Shown in pieces: positions 1-7,732 of a DNA stretch of 35,624 bases. The notes under the pieces were generated by a model, which was given only the letters and a program-made list of their open reading frames with translations, had not been told where the DNA came from and searched no databases. Both the position numbers and the translations under genes were made by a program. Each line of letters starts with the position of its first letter. Within the stretch, counting starts at the first letter, position 1. Origin of the DNA: JBOGJI01 sp050747865 (GTDB lineage: Bacteria > Acidobacteriota > Thermoanaerobaculia > Multivoradales > JAHEKO01); the NCBI GenBank assembly GCA_050747865.1, contig JBOGJI010000380.1, positions 1 through 35,624 on the forward strand, written 5' to 3'.

Positions 1-1681
1 CGAGCCCGAGCACGTCCTGGCCCTGCTCGAAGACCACGTCCACGGGGATGCCGGCGCCGGCGACGCGCTCGAGGTCGCCGGTGAGGGTCTCCCCAAGCTC
101 ATCCCGTTCGCCGAGGAAGGCGGCGACAGCCTCATAGCCGCCGTCGCCCTGCAGGCGCAGGATGGTGCCCGCCAGCTCGTCCACGGCCGGCCCCATGCGC
201 TCGAAATCGACCCGCCAGGTGCCGCTCGCCTCGTCGCGCACGAGCGCACCGCGCTCGTGCAGGAAGTGGAAGGTGGCGAGGTTGGCGCGCGCGTGCGCGC
301 TGGCCGTGCCCCAGCGGATCGAGCGGAAGATGCTGGCGACGAAGGTGACCTGGTTGTCGCGCAGGTCGGTGTCCGGCAGCTCGCCCGCGGCGTGCAGCCG
401 CGAGATCATGAACAGGCCGAGCACGTCCGCCTTCTGCTCCTCGAGCGCCCCCGCCAGATCGCGCAGGGCCTCGCGCACCGGGCCGCGGCCGGTGATCGTC
501 TCCTTGATCCCCAGGCCGTGGGCCACCTCGTGGAACATCACGTCCTGGAAGAAGGCGTCGAAGGACAGGTGTTGCCGCTGCTCGGGGTCGATGAGGATGT
601 CCGCCAGGGGCAGCAGGATGGCGTCGTATTTGGCGCCCATGGCGTTGCGGATCTGCAGCCGCCGCGTCCCCTTCTCGAGCTGCACCCCCTCGTCGTTGGG
701 CAGGTTGATGGCGATGGTCTTGGCCCCGGCGTTGGCGTCGCCGGCGTAATAGAGGGCGTCGTAGGCCTGGAGGTCGGAATCGGCCCCCGGCTCCTCGCGC
801 TTGTAGGCCTCGGGCACCGGGAGCTGGCGCTGCAGCTCGGGCAGCAACGCCGCGTAGCGCGCGAGGCGCTCGCTCCAGTCGCGATCCTTGACCAGCACGA
901 ACGCCTCGAACGCCGTCTTGGCGCCCATCAGCGCGTCCTCGTAGTGCTCGATCGGCCCGATGACCACCTCCAGCGTGTTGTCGCGCATGTCGAGCCAGAC
1001 GCGGTCGCTCGGCACGTAGTCGTCGGAGAGGAGGGCCTCGGCGCGGGCGCGCAGGTAGCTCTCGAAGCCCGGCTGCTCGGCGAGGTCGGCGGCCTCCTCG
1101 AGCCGCGCCGCGGCCCGCTCGACCTGCGGCCGGAAGGCCTCGCTGTAGGGGACGCCGACGAGCCGACCCGCCGGGTTGCGCTCGACGACCGTGTATTGCC
1201 CCAGCAGCTCCTCCCGGCGCTCGGCCGACTCGGCCGCCGCCGCCTCCAGCTCCTCGCGCGTCACGTCGGCGGGGTAGAGATTGGAGCCCGGGGGCTTGGG
1301 GCCGACGCCCGGGACGAAAGGCCGGTTGCCCTCGAGCCGATCCCAGGGGCCGTAGTTGATCTCGGCGAACCGGCGGGCCTGTGGATCGTTCAGGGAGTCG
1401 AACAGGGCCTCGCGGTCCCCGTAGGCCTGGATCCAGAACGCCTCGTCCATGGCCTCGGCCGCGTCGATGATGAGGGGGATCATCTGCCGCTCCCGCTCGC
1501 TCAGCCGCGACAGATCGGCGGTCAGCCGCACCGGCTCATAGATGGCGACCCGCTCGGCGACGGCCGACTGCGGGGCCGCGGCCTCCGCCGGCGCGTCGTC
1601 CACCGGGTCCGGCGCCTGACCGCATCCGCCCATCATCAACATCCCCACCGGCAACAAACTCCAGACCAGGACCTCACGCAT
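1..1681 (-). CDS. M49-family (dipeptidyl peptidase III-like) lipoprotein, 3' end cut by the window
   Basis: Zinc metallopeptidase of the M49 type, which removes dipeptides from peptide N-termini. My translation of the complement gives 560 residues before the window edge. The start is an ATG preceded by AAAGGAG. The N-terminus has a hydrophobic stretch ending in GGC (Cys20), so it is probably a lipoprotein, although the lipobox is weak. Zinc-site motifs are HEVAH (384-388) followed by EEQKAD (414-419), matching the HExxH/HExxGH...EExxAD pattern of the family. The usual M49 motif is a hexapeptide HExxGH; here it is a pentapeptide, as reported for a few bacterial members such as Caldithrix. Bacterial M49 proteins are about 550-680 residues, so little is missing. 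It lies 58 bases downstream of the oxidoreductase gene on the same strand. Family call is firm; substrate is unknown. Confidence 0.85.
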   Translation of the reverse strand, partial: MREVLVWSLLPVGMLMMGGCGQAPDPVDDAPAEAAAPQSAVAERVAIYEPVRLTADLSRLSERERQMIPLIIDAAEAMDEAFWIQAYGDREALFDSLNDPQARRFAEINYGPWDRLEGNRPFVPGVGPKPPGSNLYPADVTREELEAAAAESAERREELLGQYTVVERNPAGRLVGVPYSEAFRPQVERAAARLEEAADLAEQPGFESYLRARAEALLSDDYVPSDRVWLDMRDNTLEVVIGPIEHYEDALMGAKTAFEAFVLVKDRDWSERLARYAALLPELQRQLPVPEAYKREEPGADSDLQAYDALYYAGDANAGAKTIAINLPNDEGVQLEKGTRRLQIRNAMGAKYDAILLPLADILIDPEQRQHLSFDAFFQDVMFHEVAHGLGIKETITGRGPVREALRDLAGALEEQKADVLGLFMISRLHAAGELPDTDLRDNQVTFVASIFRSIRWGTASAHARANLATFHFLHERGALVRDEASGTWRVDFERMGPAVDELAGTILRLQGDGGYEAVAAFLGERDELGETLTGDLERVAGAGIPVDVVFEQGQDVLGL

Positions 1682-1697
1682 CCCGAGACTCCTTTCA

Positions 1698-1722
1698 CGC
1701 CGGGCGACCGCTTCTCCCGGCG
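1698..1722 (-). other. Hairpin in the leader of the M49 gene
   Basis: CGCCGGG and CCCGGCG form a perfect 7-base stem around an 11-base loop, between the oxidoreductase stop and the M49 ribosome binding site. No U-run follows it on the minus strand, so it is not a typical intrinsic terminator. It could attenuate or stabilise the message, or be chance in GC-rich DNA. Confidence 0.35.
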
Positions 1723-1739
1723 CGATTCTGTCACGACGT

Positions 1740-2909
1740 TCAGACCTCGACCCAGGCCGCGCCGTTGTTGCTCGACCGCACGCAGGCTTCGACGAAGGCC
1801 ATGCCCTTGATGCCGTCGTCGAGGGTCGGGAACGTCACGTCTTTGCTCGGTGCCGTGCCCTCACGGGCGGCGAGGATGGCGTCGGCCGCTTCCCGATAGA
1901 GCGTCGCGAAGGCCTCCAGGTAGCCCTCGGGATGGCCGGCCGGCGTGCGCGTCACGCGGGTTGCCGCCTCGCCCGCTCCGGCACCGCCACGGCGGATCCG
2001 CCGCGCCGGCTCGCCGCGCGGCGTGTACCAGAGGTCGTCCGGGCTCTCCTGCTGCCAATCGAGCCCGCCTCTCTCGCCGTAGACGCGCAGCGTCAGCGCG
2101 TTCGCGCAGCCGATCGCGACCTGGCTGGCCCACAGCATTCCTTTGGCGCCGCCCTTGAAGCGCAGCAGGACGTGGGCGTTGTCGTCGAGCCGGCGACCGG
2201 GCACGAAGACGGTGAGGTCGGCGGCGAGGCTCTCGAGCTCCAGACCGGAGACGAAGCTGGCGAGCTGATAGGCGTGGGTGCCAATGTCGCCGATGCACCC
2301 GCCGGCGCCCGCGCGTGCCGGGTCCGTCCGCCACCCGGCCTGCTTGTTCCCGGTCTCCTCCAGTCGCGTCGCCAGCCAGTCCTGCGCGTATTCGACCTGG
2401 ACGACGCGAATACCACCGAGGGCTCCCGCGGCCACCATCTGGCGCGCCTGGCGGATCATCGGGTAGCCCGAGTAGTTGTGCGTCAGCACGAACAGGCGCC
2501 CGGAAGTCTCGACCAGCGCGGCGAGCTCCTGCGCCTCGGCGAGCGTCGTCGTCATCGGTTTGTCGCAGATCACATGGATGCCGCGCTCCAGGAAGGCGCT
2601 GGCCACGGGAAGGTGCATGTGGTTGGGGGTGACGATCGCCACGGCCTCGATGCCGTCCTCTCGCTGCACCTCGCGGCTGGCCATCTCCTCGAAGGTGCCG
2701 TAGTTGCGGTCGTCCTCCAGGCCGAGCTCCTGGCCCGAGGCCCTGGATTGGTCCCGCGTCGAGGAGAGCGCACCGGCGACCAGCTCGAACCGGTCGTCCA
2801 GGCGCGCGGCGACACGGTGCACCGCGCCAATGAAGGCGCCCTTCCCGCCGCCCACCATCCCCAGGCGGATACGGCGCGCTCGCCGATCGTCGTGTCTTTC
2901 GGTGGTCAT
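1740..2909 (-). CDS. Gfo/Idh/MocA family NAD(P)-dependent oxidoreductase
   Basis: 389 residues, a normal length for this family of sugar and cyclitol dehydrogenases. The N-terminal Rossmann fold shows GMVGGGKGAFIG (about residues 17-28). The family's catalytic lysine sits in CDKP, and the C-terminal substrate domain has GDIGTHAYQL, the family's Asp/His motif. It is probably cytoplasmic, since no signal peptide is visible. The substrate cannot be read from sequence; no sugar-pathway partner lies beside it. The ATG overlaps the stop of a possible 39-codon reading frame upstream (ATGA), and no good ribosome binding site is visible, so translation may be coupled. The M49 peptidase gene follows on the same strand and may be co-transcribed. 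Confidence 0.9.
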   Translation of the reverse strand: MTTERHDDRRARRIRLGMVGGGKGAFIGAVHRVAARLDDRFELVAGALSSTRDQSRASGQELGLEDDRNYGTFEEMASREVQREDGIEAVAIVTPNHMHLPVASAFLERGIHVICDKPMTTTLAEAQELAALVETSGRLFVLTHNYSGYPMIRQARQMVAAGALGGIRVVQVEYAQDWLATRLEETGNKQAGWRTDPARAGAGGCIGDIGTHAYQLASFVSGLELESLAADLTVFVPGRRLDDNAHVLLRFKGGAKGMLWASQVAIGCANALTLRVYGERGGLDWQQESPDDLWYTPRGEPARRIRRGGAGAGEAATRVTRTPAGHPEGYLEAFATLYREAADAILAAREGTAPSKDVTFPTLDDGIKGMAFVEACVRSSNNGAAWVEV

Positions 2910-3025
2910 TCGAAGCGACGGGCGAGCTGCTCCAGACTCGCGCGCTCGCCGGCGTCGTTGTCCTCCGGCCTGGCCCGGATGATGCGCGATGTGCGCGTCG
3001 ACGTGTCTGCGTGCTCTTCGGTCAT
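2906..3025 (-). CDS. Possible 39-residue small protein upstream of the oxidoreductase
   Basis: A short frame runs from an ATG at 3025 to a TGA that overlaps the oxidoreductase start (ATGA). An in-frame TGA lies three codons before the ATG, so it is not the end of a longer gene. The product is hydrophilic and charged and resembles nothing I recognise. There is no clear ribosome binding site. Its only support is the four-base overlap, the same arrangement used by many real gene pairs in this window. It may be a coupling leader or simply chance. Confidence 0.25.
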   Translation of the reverse strand: MTEEHADTSTRTSRIIRARPEDNDAGERASLEQLARRFE

Positions 3026-3234
3026 GTGGCGTCAGGGGGCATTGCGGGACTCAGCACCACCAGGATCCTACTCAGAATCGGTGCCGCATCGGCATTGGAC
3101 GGTGCACGCAGGGCCCCTCTCCGACTCGCGCCGTCGCGCTGGCACCTCGCTTGCTTGATTCCGTCGGTCTCGACAGCGCCCGGAGGAGGGAGCCGGAGTG
3201 AGGGTTGGACAACCGCAACCGAAGGAGGACTCTC

Positions 3235-3789
3235 ATGCGTTCCAAGACTCTGTTCCTGTTCACTTTCGCCGTCCTGGTGGCGGGCGCGCCCGCCCTGGCC
3301 GGCGACCTCGGCCTCCTCGGCTCGTACTGGGATACCGACGCCCTCGGCGAGACCGCCGGCGGCGGTGTTCGGTACGCCATCGGCGACGCCGCTCTGCGCC
3401 TCGAGCTTCGTGGATCGTACTTCCCCGATCTGACGGAAGACTTCAGCGAGCTCGTCGACGACGGCAGCGGCGAGATCGAGGTGGAGGCGATCGTCCCCGA
3501 GGCGGGGATCGCCTACAACTTCGCACCTGGCGGCAGCACCCAGTTCTATCTCGGCGCCGGGCTCTCCTACTACTTGCTGGACGCGACCGACTTCGAGCTC
3601 GACGACGAGGTCGGCTACTACGGCGTGGCCGGCCTCAACCTTGGCGGCCGTGGCGACGGCCCGGCCTTCTTGGTCGAGGTGATGTACCGCTCGGTCGAGG
3701 GGACGGTCGAGGACGAGGACTTGGTGCGCGACGTGGACGTCGACCTGTCGGGACCGGCGGCGAACATCGGCGTCCTGTTCCGGTTCTAG
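3235..3789 (+). CDS. Small outer-membrane beta-barrel-like protein with signal peptide
   Basis: 184 residues. The ATG at 3235 follows a strong GAAGGAGG site with correct spacing, and the product begins with a classic signal peptide (charged MRSK, hydrophobic core, cleavage near ALAG). An earlier in-frame ATG at 3205 would spoil this signal and is not used here. The mature part alternates polar and hydrophobic residues, with repeated Gly/Tyr-rich strands (YNFAPGG, YLGAGLSYYLL, YYGVAGLNL), and ends in LFRF. A terminal aromatic residue is typical of outer-membrane barrels inserted by BamA. The length would suit about eight strands. Function is unknown. The convergent gene ends 42 bases downstream. 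Confidence 0.75.
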   Translation: MRSKTLFLFTFAVLVAGAPALAGDLGLLGSYWDTDALGETAGGGVRYAIGDAALRLELRGSYFPDLTEDFSELVDDGSGEIEVEAIVPEAGIAYNFAPGGSTQFYLGAGLSYYLLDATDFELDDEVGYYGVAGLNLGGRGDGPAFLVEVMYRSVEGTVEDEDLVRDVDVDLSGPAANIGVLFRF

Positions 3790-3831
3790 GATCGCGGCGC
3801 GCGCCGGCCCGCGACGCGCGGCGTCATCGCT

Positions 3832-5271
3832 TCAGGGTGCGTCGACGGGCAGTCCCGCGCGAGTCCATGCCCGCATGCCGCCGTCGAGGTTGAGCACCCG
3901 GCGACGGCCGGCGCGCTCGAGGACGCTGGCGGCGACGGTGGAGCGGTAGCCCGTGCGACAGGTTACGACGATCGGGCGTCCGTCGTCGGGAACGTCATCG
4001 ACACGCCGGGGGAGATAGCCCCCCATCAGGTGCTGGGCGCCGGCGATGTGCCCGCCGGTCCATTCGTCGTCGCCGCGCACGTCCAGGACGTGGACGGGCT
4101 CGCCGGCCGCGAGCTTGCCGTGGAGCGCGCCGACGGAGATCTGCGGCAGCTCCGCCAGGGGCCGGCCGGCGGCGGCCCACGCCTGCACGCCGCCGTCGAG
4201 GTAGCCGCGCACGTCGTCGAGGCCGACGCGTACGAGGGCGCGCACCGCCGGCTCGACGTCGTCCGGGTGGCTCGCCGCCAGCAGGATCGGGCGGTCGTAG
4301 GGGACGACCCAGGAGGCCCAGGTCGAGAGGCTGTTGCCGACGCCGATGGCGAAGCTGCCGGGGATGTGCCCGCTGCTGAAGGCGCGCGGGTCGCGCACGT
4401 CGATCATCAGCGTCTCGCCATCATCGATCGAGGCGGCAAACGCCTCGATCGAGAGGGGCACGAGCCCCGGCAGTCCGTCGAGCATGGGCGGCCCGTCGGC
4501 ATTGAGCTGCTTCATGCGACGGTAGTAGTCGGGGAACGGCGGCGTGGTCGACAGGATCCGGTCGACGAACTCCTCGCGCGTGAGGCGCGGGTCGAGATGG
4601 GGATTGGCGAGGCGCTGGATCCCGAGCGTCGAGCTCGGCTCACCGCTCATCCCGGCGCCGCACATGGAGCCGGCGCCGTGGGCGGGGTGGATCTCCAGAG
4701 CGTCGGGTAGGCCCGTCAGCCGACTTCGCACCGAGTCGAACAGCCGCTCGGCCAGCTCCCGCTTGGCCTCCTCGCCGAGCAGGTCGGGCCGCCCCAGCGA
4801 GCCGACGAACAAGAAGTCGCCGGAGAGCATCCGCGTCGGCACAGAGTCCGACCGGGTCTTGTCGTAGACCAGGAAGGAGAGGTGCTCGGGCGTGTGCCCG
4901 GGCGTGTGGACAGCCGCGAGCCGCAGGGAGCCGATCTCCACGCCGTCGCCGTCCGCCAGGTCGCGATGCGGGAAGCGGGCCTCGTAGGTCTCGCCGGCGT
5001 CGTATGCCGAGACCAGGTGTTCGGCTCCCGATCTCTGCGCCAGCTCGCGGGCGCCGGAGGCGTAGTCGGCATGGATGTGGGTCTCCAGCACGTGGGTGAT
5101 GCGCAGATCCCGGGCGGCGGCGAGCTCGAGATAGACGTCGACGTCCCGGCGCGGGTCGACGATCGCCAGGGAGCCGGCTTCCGGGCAGCCCACGGCGTAG
5201 GAGTAGTGCGCCAGACCGGGGTCTTCGATACGCTCGAACAGCATCCCGGAGCCATCGTAGCCGGTCTTCAC
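3832..5271 (-). CDS. Metallo-beta-lactamase fold protein with two rhodanese domains (persulfide dioxygenase-like)
   Basis: 479 residues in three parts: a metallo-beta-lactamase domain (about 10-220), then two rhodanese domains (about 275-375 and 380-475). The first has THIHADY, HTPGHTPEH, SGDFLF and HPAHG, the metal ligands of the ETHE1/BlhB group that oxidises glutathione persulfide to sulfite. The last rhodanese keeps its active-site cysteine in CRTGYRS. The middle one has alanine at that place (LLAASHP) and is probably inactive. The frame starts with a GTG whose last bases overlap the stop of the upstream gene (GTGA). An ATG nine codons later (5244) gives MLFERIEDPGL, closer to the usual family start, and may be the real one. 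Likely role: detoxifying sulfide-derived persulfides in the cytoplasm. Confidence 0.88.
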   Translation of the reverse strand: MKTGYDGSGMLFERIEDPGLAHYSYAVGCPEAGSLAIVDPRRDVDVYLELAAARDLRITHVLETHIHADYASGARELAQRSGAEHLVSAYDAGETYEARFPHRDLADGDGVEIGSLRLAAVHTPGHTPEHLSFLVYDKTRSDSVPTRMLSGDFLFVGSLGRPDLLGEEAKRELAERLFDSVRSRLTGLPDALEIHPAHGAGSMCGAGMSGEPSSTLGIQRLANPHLDPRLTREEFVDRILSTTPPFPDYYRRMKQLNADGPPMLDGLPGLVPLSIEAFAASIDDGETLMIDVRDPRAFSSGHIPGSFAIGVGNSLSTWASWVVPYDRPILLAASHPDDVEPAVRALVRVGLDDVRGYLDGGVQAWAAAGRPLAELPQISVGALHGKLAAGEPVHVLDVRGDDEWTGGHIAGAQHLMGGYLPRRVDDVPDDGRPIVVTCRTGYRSTVAASVLERAGRRRVLNLDGGMRAWTRAGLPVDAP

Positions 5272-6518
5272 GGCAGCCGGTAGGTGAGGCCGGTGCCGAA
5301 ATAGGCGCCCTCCGCGATCGGCAGCCCGGGAAGGAACCCCGCGTCTTTGGTACCGCCCTTGAGCGACAGGCCGAAGCCGCCGGCCACCGTCCCCTCGGCC
5401 TCGGCGCCGACGTGCCAGCCGTCGCCGGGATCGACATCCGCGACGTCCTCCGGCTCGCTCCAGTGGTCCCCCTGAAGCGCCAGCTTCCAGTCGCCGCCGA
5501 GACGCAGAGCGTGCAGACGCAAACCGCCGCCCCAGGTGCGCTCGCCGGCGGCTACGAGATCGCGCACGTAGACGGCCACCAGGGCCGCGGGCGTGGTGAG
5601 ATAGAGGTCGAGGTAGCGGGACACCGTGTGCGGGCCCAGGATGCCGCGCGTTCCCGCCGCCAGGCGGACCAGCTCGCTGAGCCGCAGCCCCGGAGCACGA
5701 ATCCGTCGCGCCCCGTCGGCCACGTGGTCGCTGAAATAGGCGATGGCGCCCAGCACCAGCGCCGGGTCGAGGGCGTTCCAGAGCGCGGCGATCCGCGCCT
5801 CGTCCCAGTCGTCGCGCAGCTCCGGGTCGTCGAAGTCGATCACGTAGTCGCGCCGCCAGACGTCAACCGGGTCGGCATCGACCCGCATGGCCTGGCGCGT
5901 GGCCAGGTAGACGGCGACGTCGTTGCCCTCCTCAAACCCGTCGGTGAAGTCGTCGCGGCTGTCGCGGCTGGTGGGGGAGGGGGTTCCCGCGACGTAGAGC
6001 GTGAGGTCGAGCTTGCTCACCAGGGCGAGAGGGAAGCTCGAGCCCTCCGCTCCCCGGGCGCTGTGCAGGTCGAGGACGATGCGGTGGGCGAGGACCGAGC
6101 TCGCCTCGCTGCCGGCGACCGAGAGCAGCGCCACCTCCGTGTTGGTGCGCGGCTCGCGGTCGATCGTGGTGTAGGCGGAGAGGTCGAAGCCGAAGCCGTA
6201 GCTGGGGTCGAGCGAGAACTCCCGCGCCCGTCCGCCATGGCCGGCGACCTCGTGCTGCACCAGGGAGAGGACGAGGCCGAGCGGGAACTCCCAGGCCGGC
6301 GCCACGCCCGGCGAGTCGGGCGCCATGGCCACGAAGGCCCGGCTCACCCCGCGCTGCAAGGAGTCGACGACGCGGCCGCCGTAGTCCATGGCCGGCTCGC
6401 TCTCCCAGCCGAGGAAGAGCGGCGACGAGCGCTCGTCGTCCGTCTCGTCGGCGGCGAGGAGGGCGGGTGACGAGCCGAGCAGGATCAAGCCGATCACCAG
6501 GCGAGCCGCACCGCGCAT
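5268..6518 (-). CDS. Secreted or envelope protein with HEVAGH putative metal site, family unknown
   Basis: 416 residues beginning with a signal peptide (LVIGLILLGSSPALLAAD). I do not recognise a named family. Residues 89-94 read HEVAGH inside QHEVAGHGGRAREF, and residues around 136-141 read AGSEAS. A His-Glu-x3-His motif with a downstream Gly-x-Glu could be a zinc site like that of gluzincin peptidases. Hydrophobic segments occur around 75-90, 300-330 and 340-365. The C-terminal part has Gly-rich strand-like repeats (GGGLRLHALRL, GGFGLSLKGG, GTGLTYRLP), so the tail may be a partial barrel or membrane-bound. The gene is divergent from lipB with only 54 bases between start codons, and its stop overlaps the GTG of the persulfide dioxygenase-like gene. 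Protease activity is a guess from the motif. Confidence 0.75.
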   Translation of the reverse strand: MRGAARLVIGLILLGSSPALLAADETDDERSSPLFLGWESEPAMDYGGRVVDSLQRGVSRAFVAMAPDSPGVAPAWEFPLGLVLSLVQHEVAGHGGRAREFSLDPSYGFGFDLSAYTTIDREPRTNTEVALLSVAGSEASSVLAHRIVLDLHSARGAEGSSFPLALVSKLDLTLYVAGTPSPTSRDSRDDFTDGFEEGNDVAVYLATRQAMRVDADPVDVWRRDYVIDFDDPELRDDWDEARIAALWNALDPALVLGAIAYFSDHVADGARRIRAPGLRLSELVRLAAGTRGILGPHTVSRYLDLYLTTPAALVAVYVRDLVAAGERTWGGGLRLHALRLGGDWKLALQGDHWSEPEDVADVDPGDGWHVGAEAEGTVAGGFGLSLKGGTKDAGFLPGLPIAEGAYFGTGLTYRLP

Positions 6519-6526
6519 GGCGCCGG

Positions 6527-6532
6527 AGCCTA
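6527..6532 (-). promoter_or_regulatory. Putative -10 box (TAGGCT) of the HEVAGH gene
   Basis: On the minus strand GGTAGGCT ends 8 bases before the ATG at 6518. This fits the GNTANNNT box found before five other starts in the window and would give an almost leaderless transcript. No ribosome binding site is visible. Confidence 0.45.
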
Positions 6533-6557
6533 CCGTAACCGCGTCGCAAGACCTCGC

Positions 6558-6563
6558 TACAAT
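6558..6563 (+). promoter_or_regulatory. Putative -10 box (TACAAT) of lipB, leaderless start
   Basis: GCTACAAT lies 9 bases before the lipB ATG. A start of transcription 6-8 bases past the box would fall on or next to the ATG, and no Shine-Dalgarno sequence is present. The -35 position (GTAACC at 6535-6540) matches consensus poorly. Confidence 0.55.
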
Positions 6564-6572
6564 GGCCGCGAG

Positions 6573-7274
6573 ATGGGCGGCAGGCGCACTCTCCACGCGA
6601 CCTGGTTGGGGCGCGTTCCGTATGCCGAGGCGACGGCGCTGCAAGAGCGGGTGCGGCAAGCTCTGCGCGCGGGCGAGGGGCCCGAGAGACTGCTGCTGCT
6701 CGAACATCCGCCGGTCTACACGCTTGGCCGGAGGGGCTCGGCGGCCGACATCCGGATGCCCGAGCAGTGGCTCGCGGCGCGCGGCATCTCGGTGCACGAA
6801 TGCGACCGCGGCGGCCAGGTCACCTACCACGGCCCGGGACAGCTCGTCGGCTATCCCATCGTCGACCTCGATCCCGACCGGCGCGACCTGCGCCGCTACG
6901 TCCGCGACCTGCAGGAGATCCTGGTTCGCACCCTGGCCGACTTCGGCGTCGAGGCGGAGGGGCGGGGCGAGCAGGACTTGATCGGCGTCTGGTCGGACCG
7001 CGCCAAGGTGGCGTCGATCGGCGTGCACGTGTCGCGCTGGATCACCACCCACGGCTTCGCCTTGAACGTCACCACCGACCTGGCCGACTTCGACGGCATC
7101 GTGGCCTGCGGCCTGCCGGGGGTGCGCATGGCCTCGATCGAGACGCTGTCGGGCAAGCGACCGGAGCTGCCCGAGGTGGCGGCGGTCTGCGCCCGCCATT
7201 TCGGCGACGTATTCGACAGACAGGTGGTCGAGGCCGGGCCTCCCAGCGAGCTCCAGTGGGCTTTCGCTTCCTAG
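6573..7274 (+). CDS. lipB: Octanoyl-ACP:protein octanoyltransferase
   Basis: 233 residues. LipB moves the octanoyl group from acyl carrier protein to lipoyl domains, the first step of de novo lipoylation. The family signature RGGQVTYHGPGQLVGYPI is at residues 79-96. The catalytic lysine is Lys145 (AKVASIGV) and the acyl-accepting cysteine is Cys179 (CGLPGVRMASIE); their 34-residue spacing equals that of the E. coli Lys135/Cys169 pair. The ATG is preceded by a -10-like box and no ribosome binding site, so the message may be leaderless. The archease gene overlaps its last 19 bases. The partner enzyme LipA is about 10 kb downstream in the same orientation. Confidence 0.97.
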   Translation: MGGRRTLHATWLGRVPYAEATALQERVRQALRAGEGPERLLLLEHPPVYTLGRRGSAADIRMPEQWLAARGISVHECDRGGQVTYHGPGQLVGYPIVDLDPDRRDLRRYVRDLQEILVRTLADFGVEAEGRGEQDLIGVWSDRAKVASIGVHVSRWITTHGFALNVTTDLADFDGIVACGLPGVRMASIETLSGKRPELPEVAAVCARHFGDVFDRQVVEAGPPSELQWAFAS

Positions 7275-7684
7275 ACCACACCGCCGATCTCGCCGTCGAG
7301 GTCACGGCTCCCACCATCCCGGGGCTGTTCGCGGAAGCGGCGCGGGCATTCGCCGACTGCATCACCGACGTCGACGCGCTCGAGCCCCGCCAGCGGCTCA
7401 ACGTGCAGCTCGCCGCCGGCGATCTGGACGAGCTGCTGGTCGAGTTCCTGGGCGAGTTGCTGTTCCGCTTCGAGGGCGGAGGGTTCCTGCCGTGTCGCGC
7501 CCTGATGTCGCTCGATGGCGATAGCGAGACGGGATGGACGCTCCAGGCGCGGCTCGAGGGTGAGCCCTTCGACCTCGATCGCCACCCCTACCGCACCCAG
7601 ATCAAGGGGATCACCTGGCACGGCCTGGTCCTCGAGCGGCGCGACGACGAGACCTGGCACGCGGTGATCGTGCTCGACGTGTAA
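7256..7684 (+). CDS. Archease, RtcB RNA ligase cofactor
   Basis: 142 residues, normal for archease. It helps RtcB guanylylation and multiple turnover. The conserved N-terminal FLDHTADLAVEV (5-16) carries the acidic metal-site residues, and the C-terminal IKGITWHGL matches the archease signature. No ATG is available: the GTG at 7256, inside the end of lipB, is the only start that keeps the conserved DHTAD region. The product therefore begins MGFRFLDHTAD. Its client rtcB lies about 3.4 kb downstream on the same strand, separated by a transporter, TrmO and a toxin-antitoxin pair, which supports the call. Confidence 0.93.
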   Translation: MGFRFLDHTADLAVEVTAPTIPGLFAEAARAFADCITDVDALEPRQRLNVQLAAGDLDELLVEFLGELLFRFEGGGFLPCRALMSLDGDSETGWTLQARLEGEPFDLDRHPYRTQIKGITWHGLVLERRDDETWHAVIVLDV

Positions 7685-7732
7685 CATCGCGCCGTTTTAC
7701 GGCTAGCCCACCCTGGGATCGAGGTGCCGACA

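Noticed and set aside
257..1810. Long plus-strand open frame opposite the M49 gene
   Set aside because: Its product is a low-complexity Arg/Val/Leu/Gly-rich string with no domain, typical of the antisense of GC-rich genes; the minus-strand frame has a signal peptide and zinc motifs.
3203..3214. Small inverted repeat (GGTTG/CAACC) before the barrel protein gene
   Set aside because: Only five base pairs with a two-base loop, too tight to form a stable hairpin.
3790..3831. GC-only hairpin between the convergent barrel and persulfide dioxygenase-like genes
   Set aside because: Short CGCGCG arms can pair in several ways and no U-run follows on either strand; not supportable as a terminator.
7685..7732. 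Hairpin GCCG-TTTTA-CGGC after archease as a terminator
   Set aside because: Only four base pairs and no U-run after it; insufficient for an intrinsic terminator.
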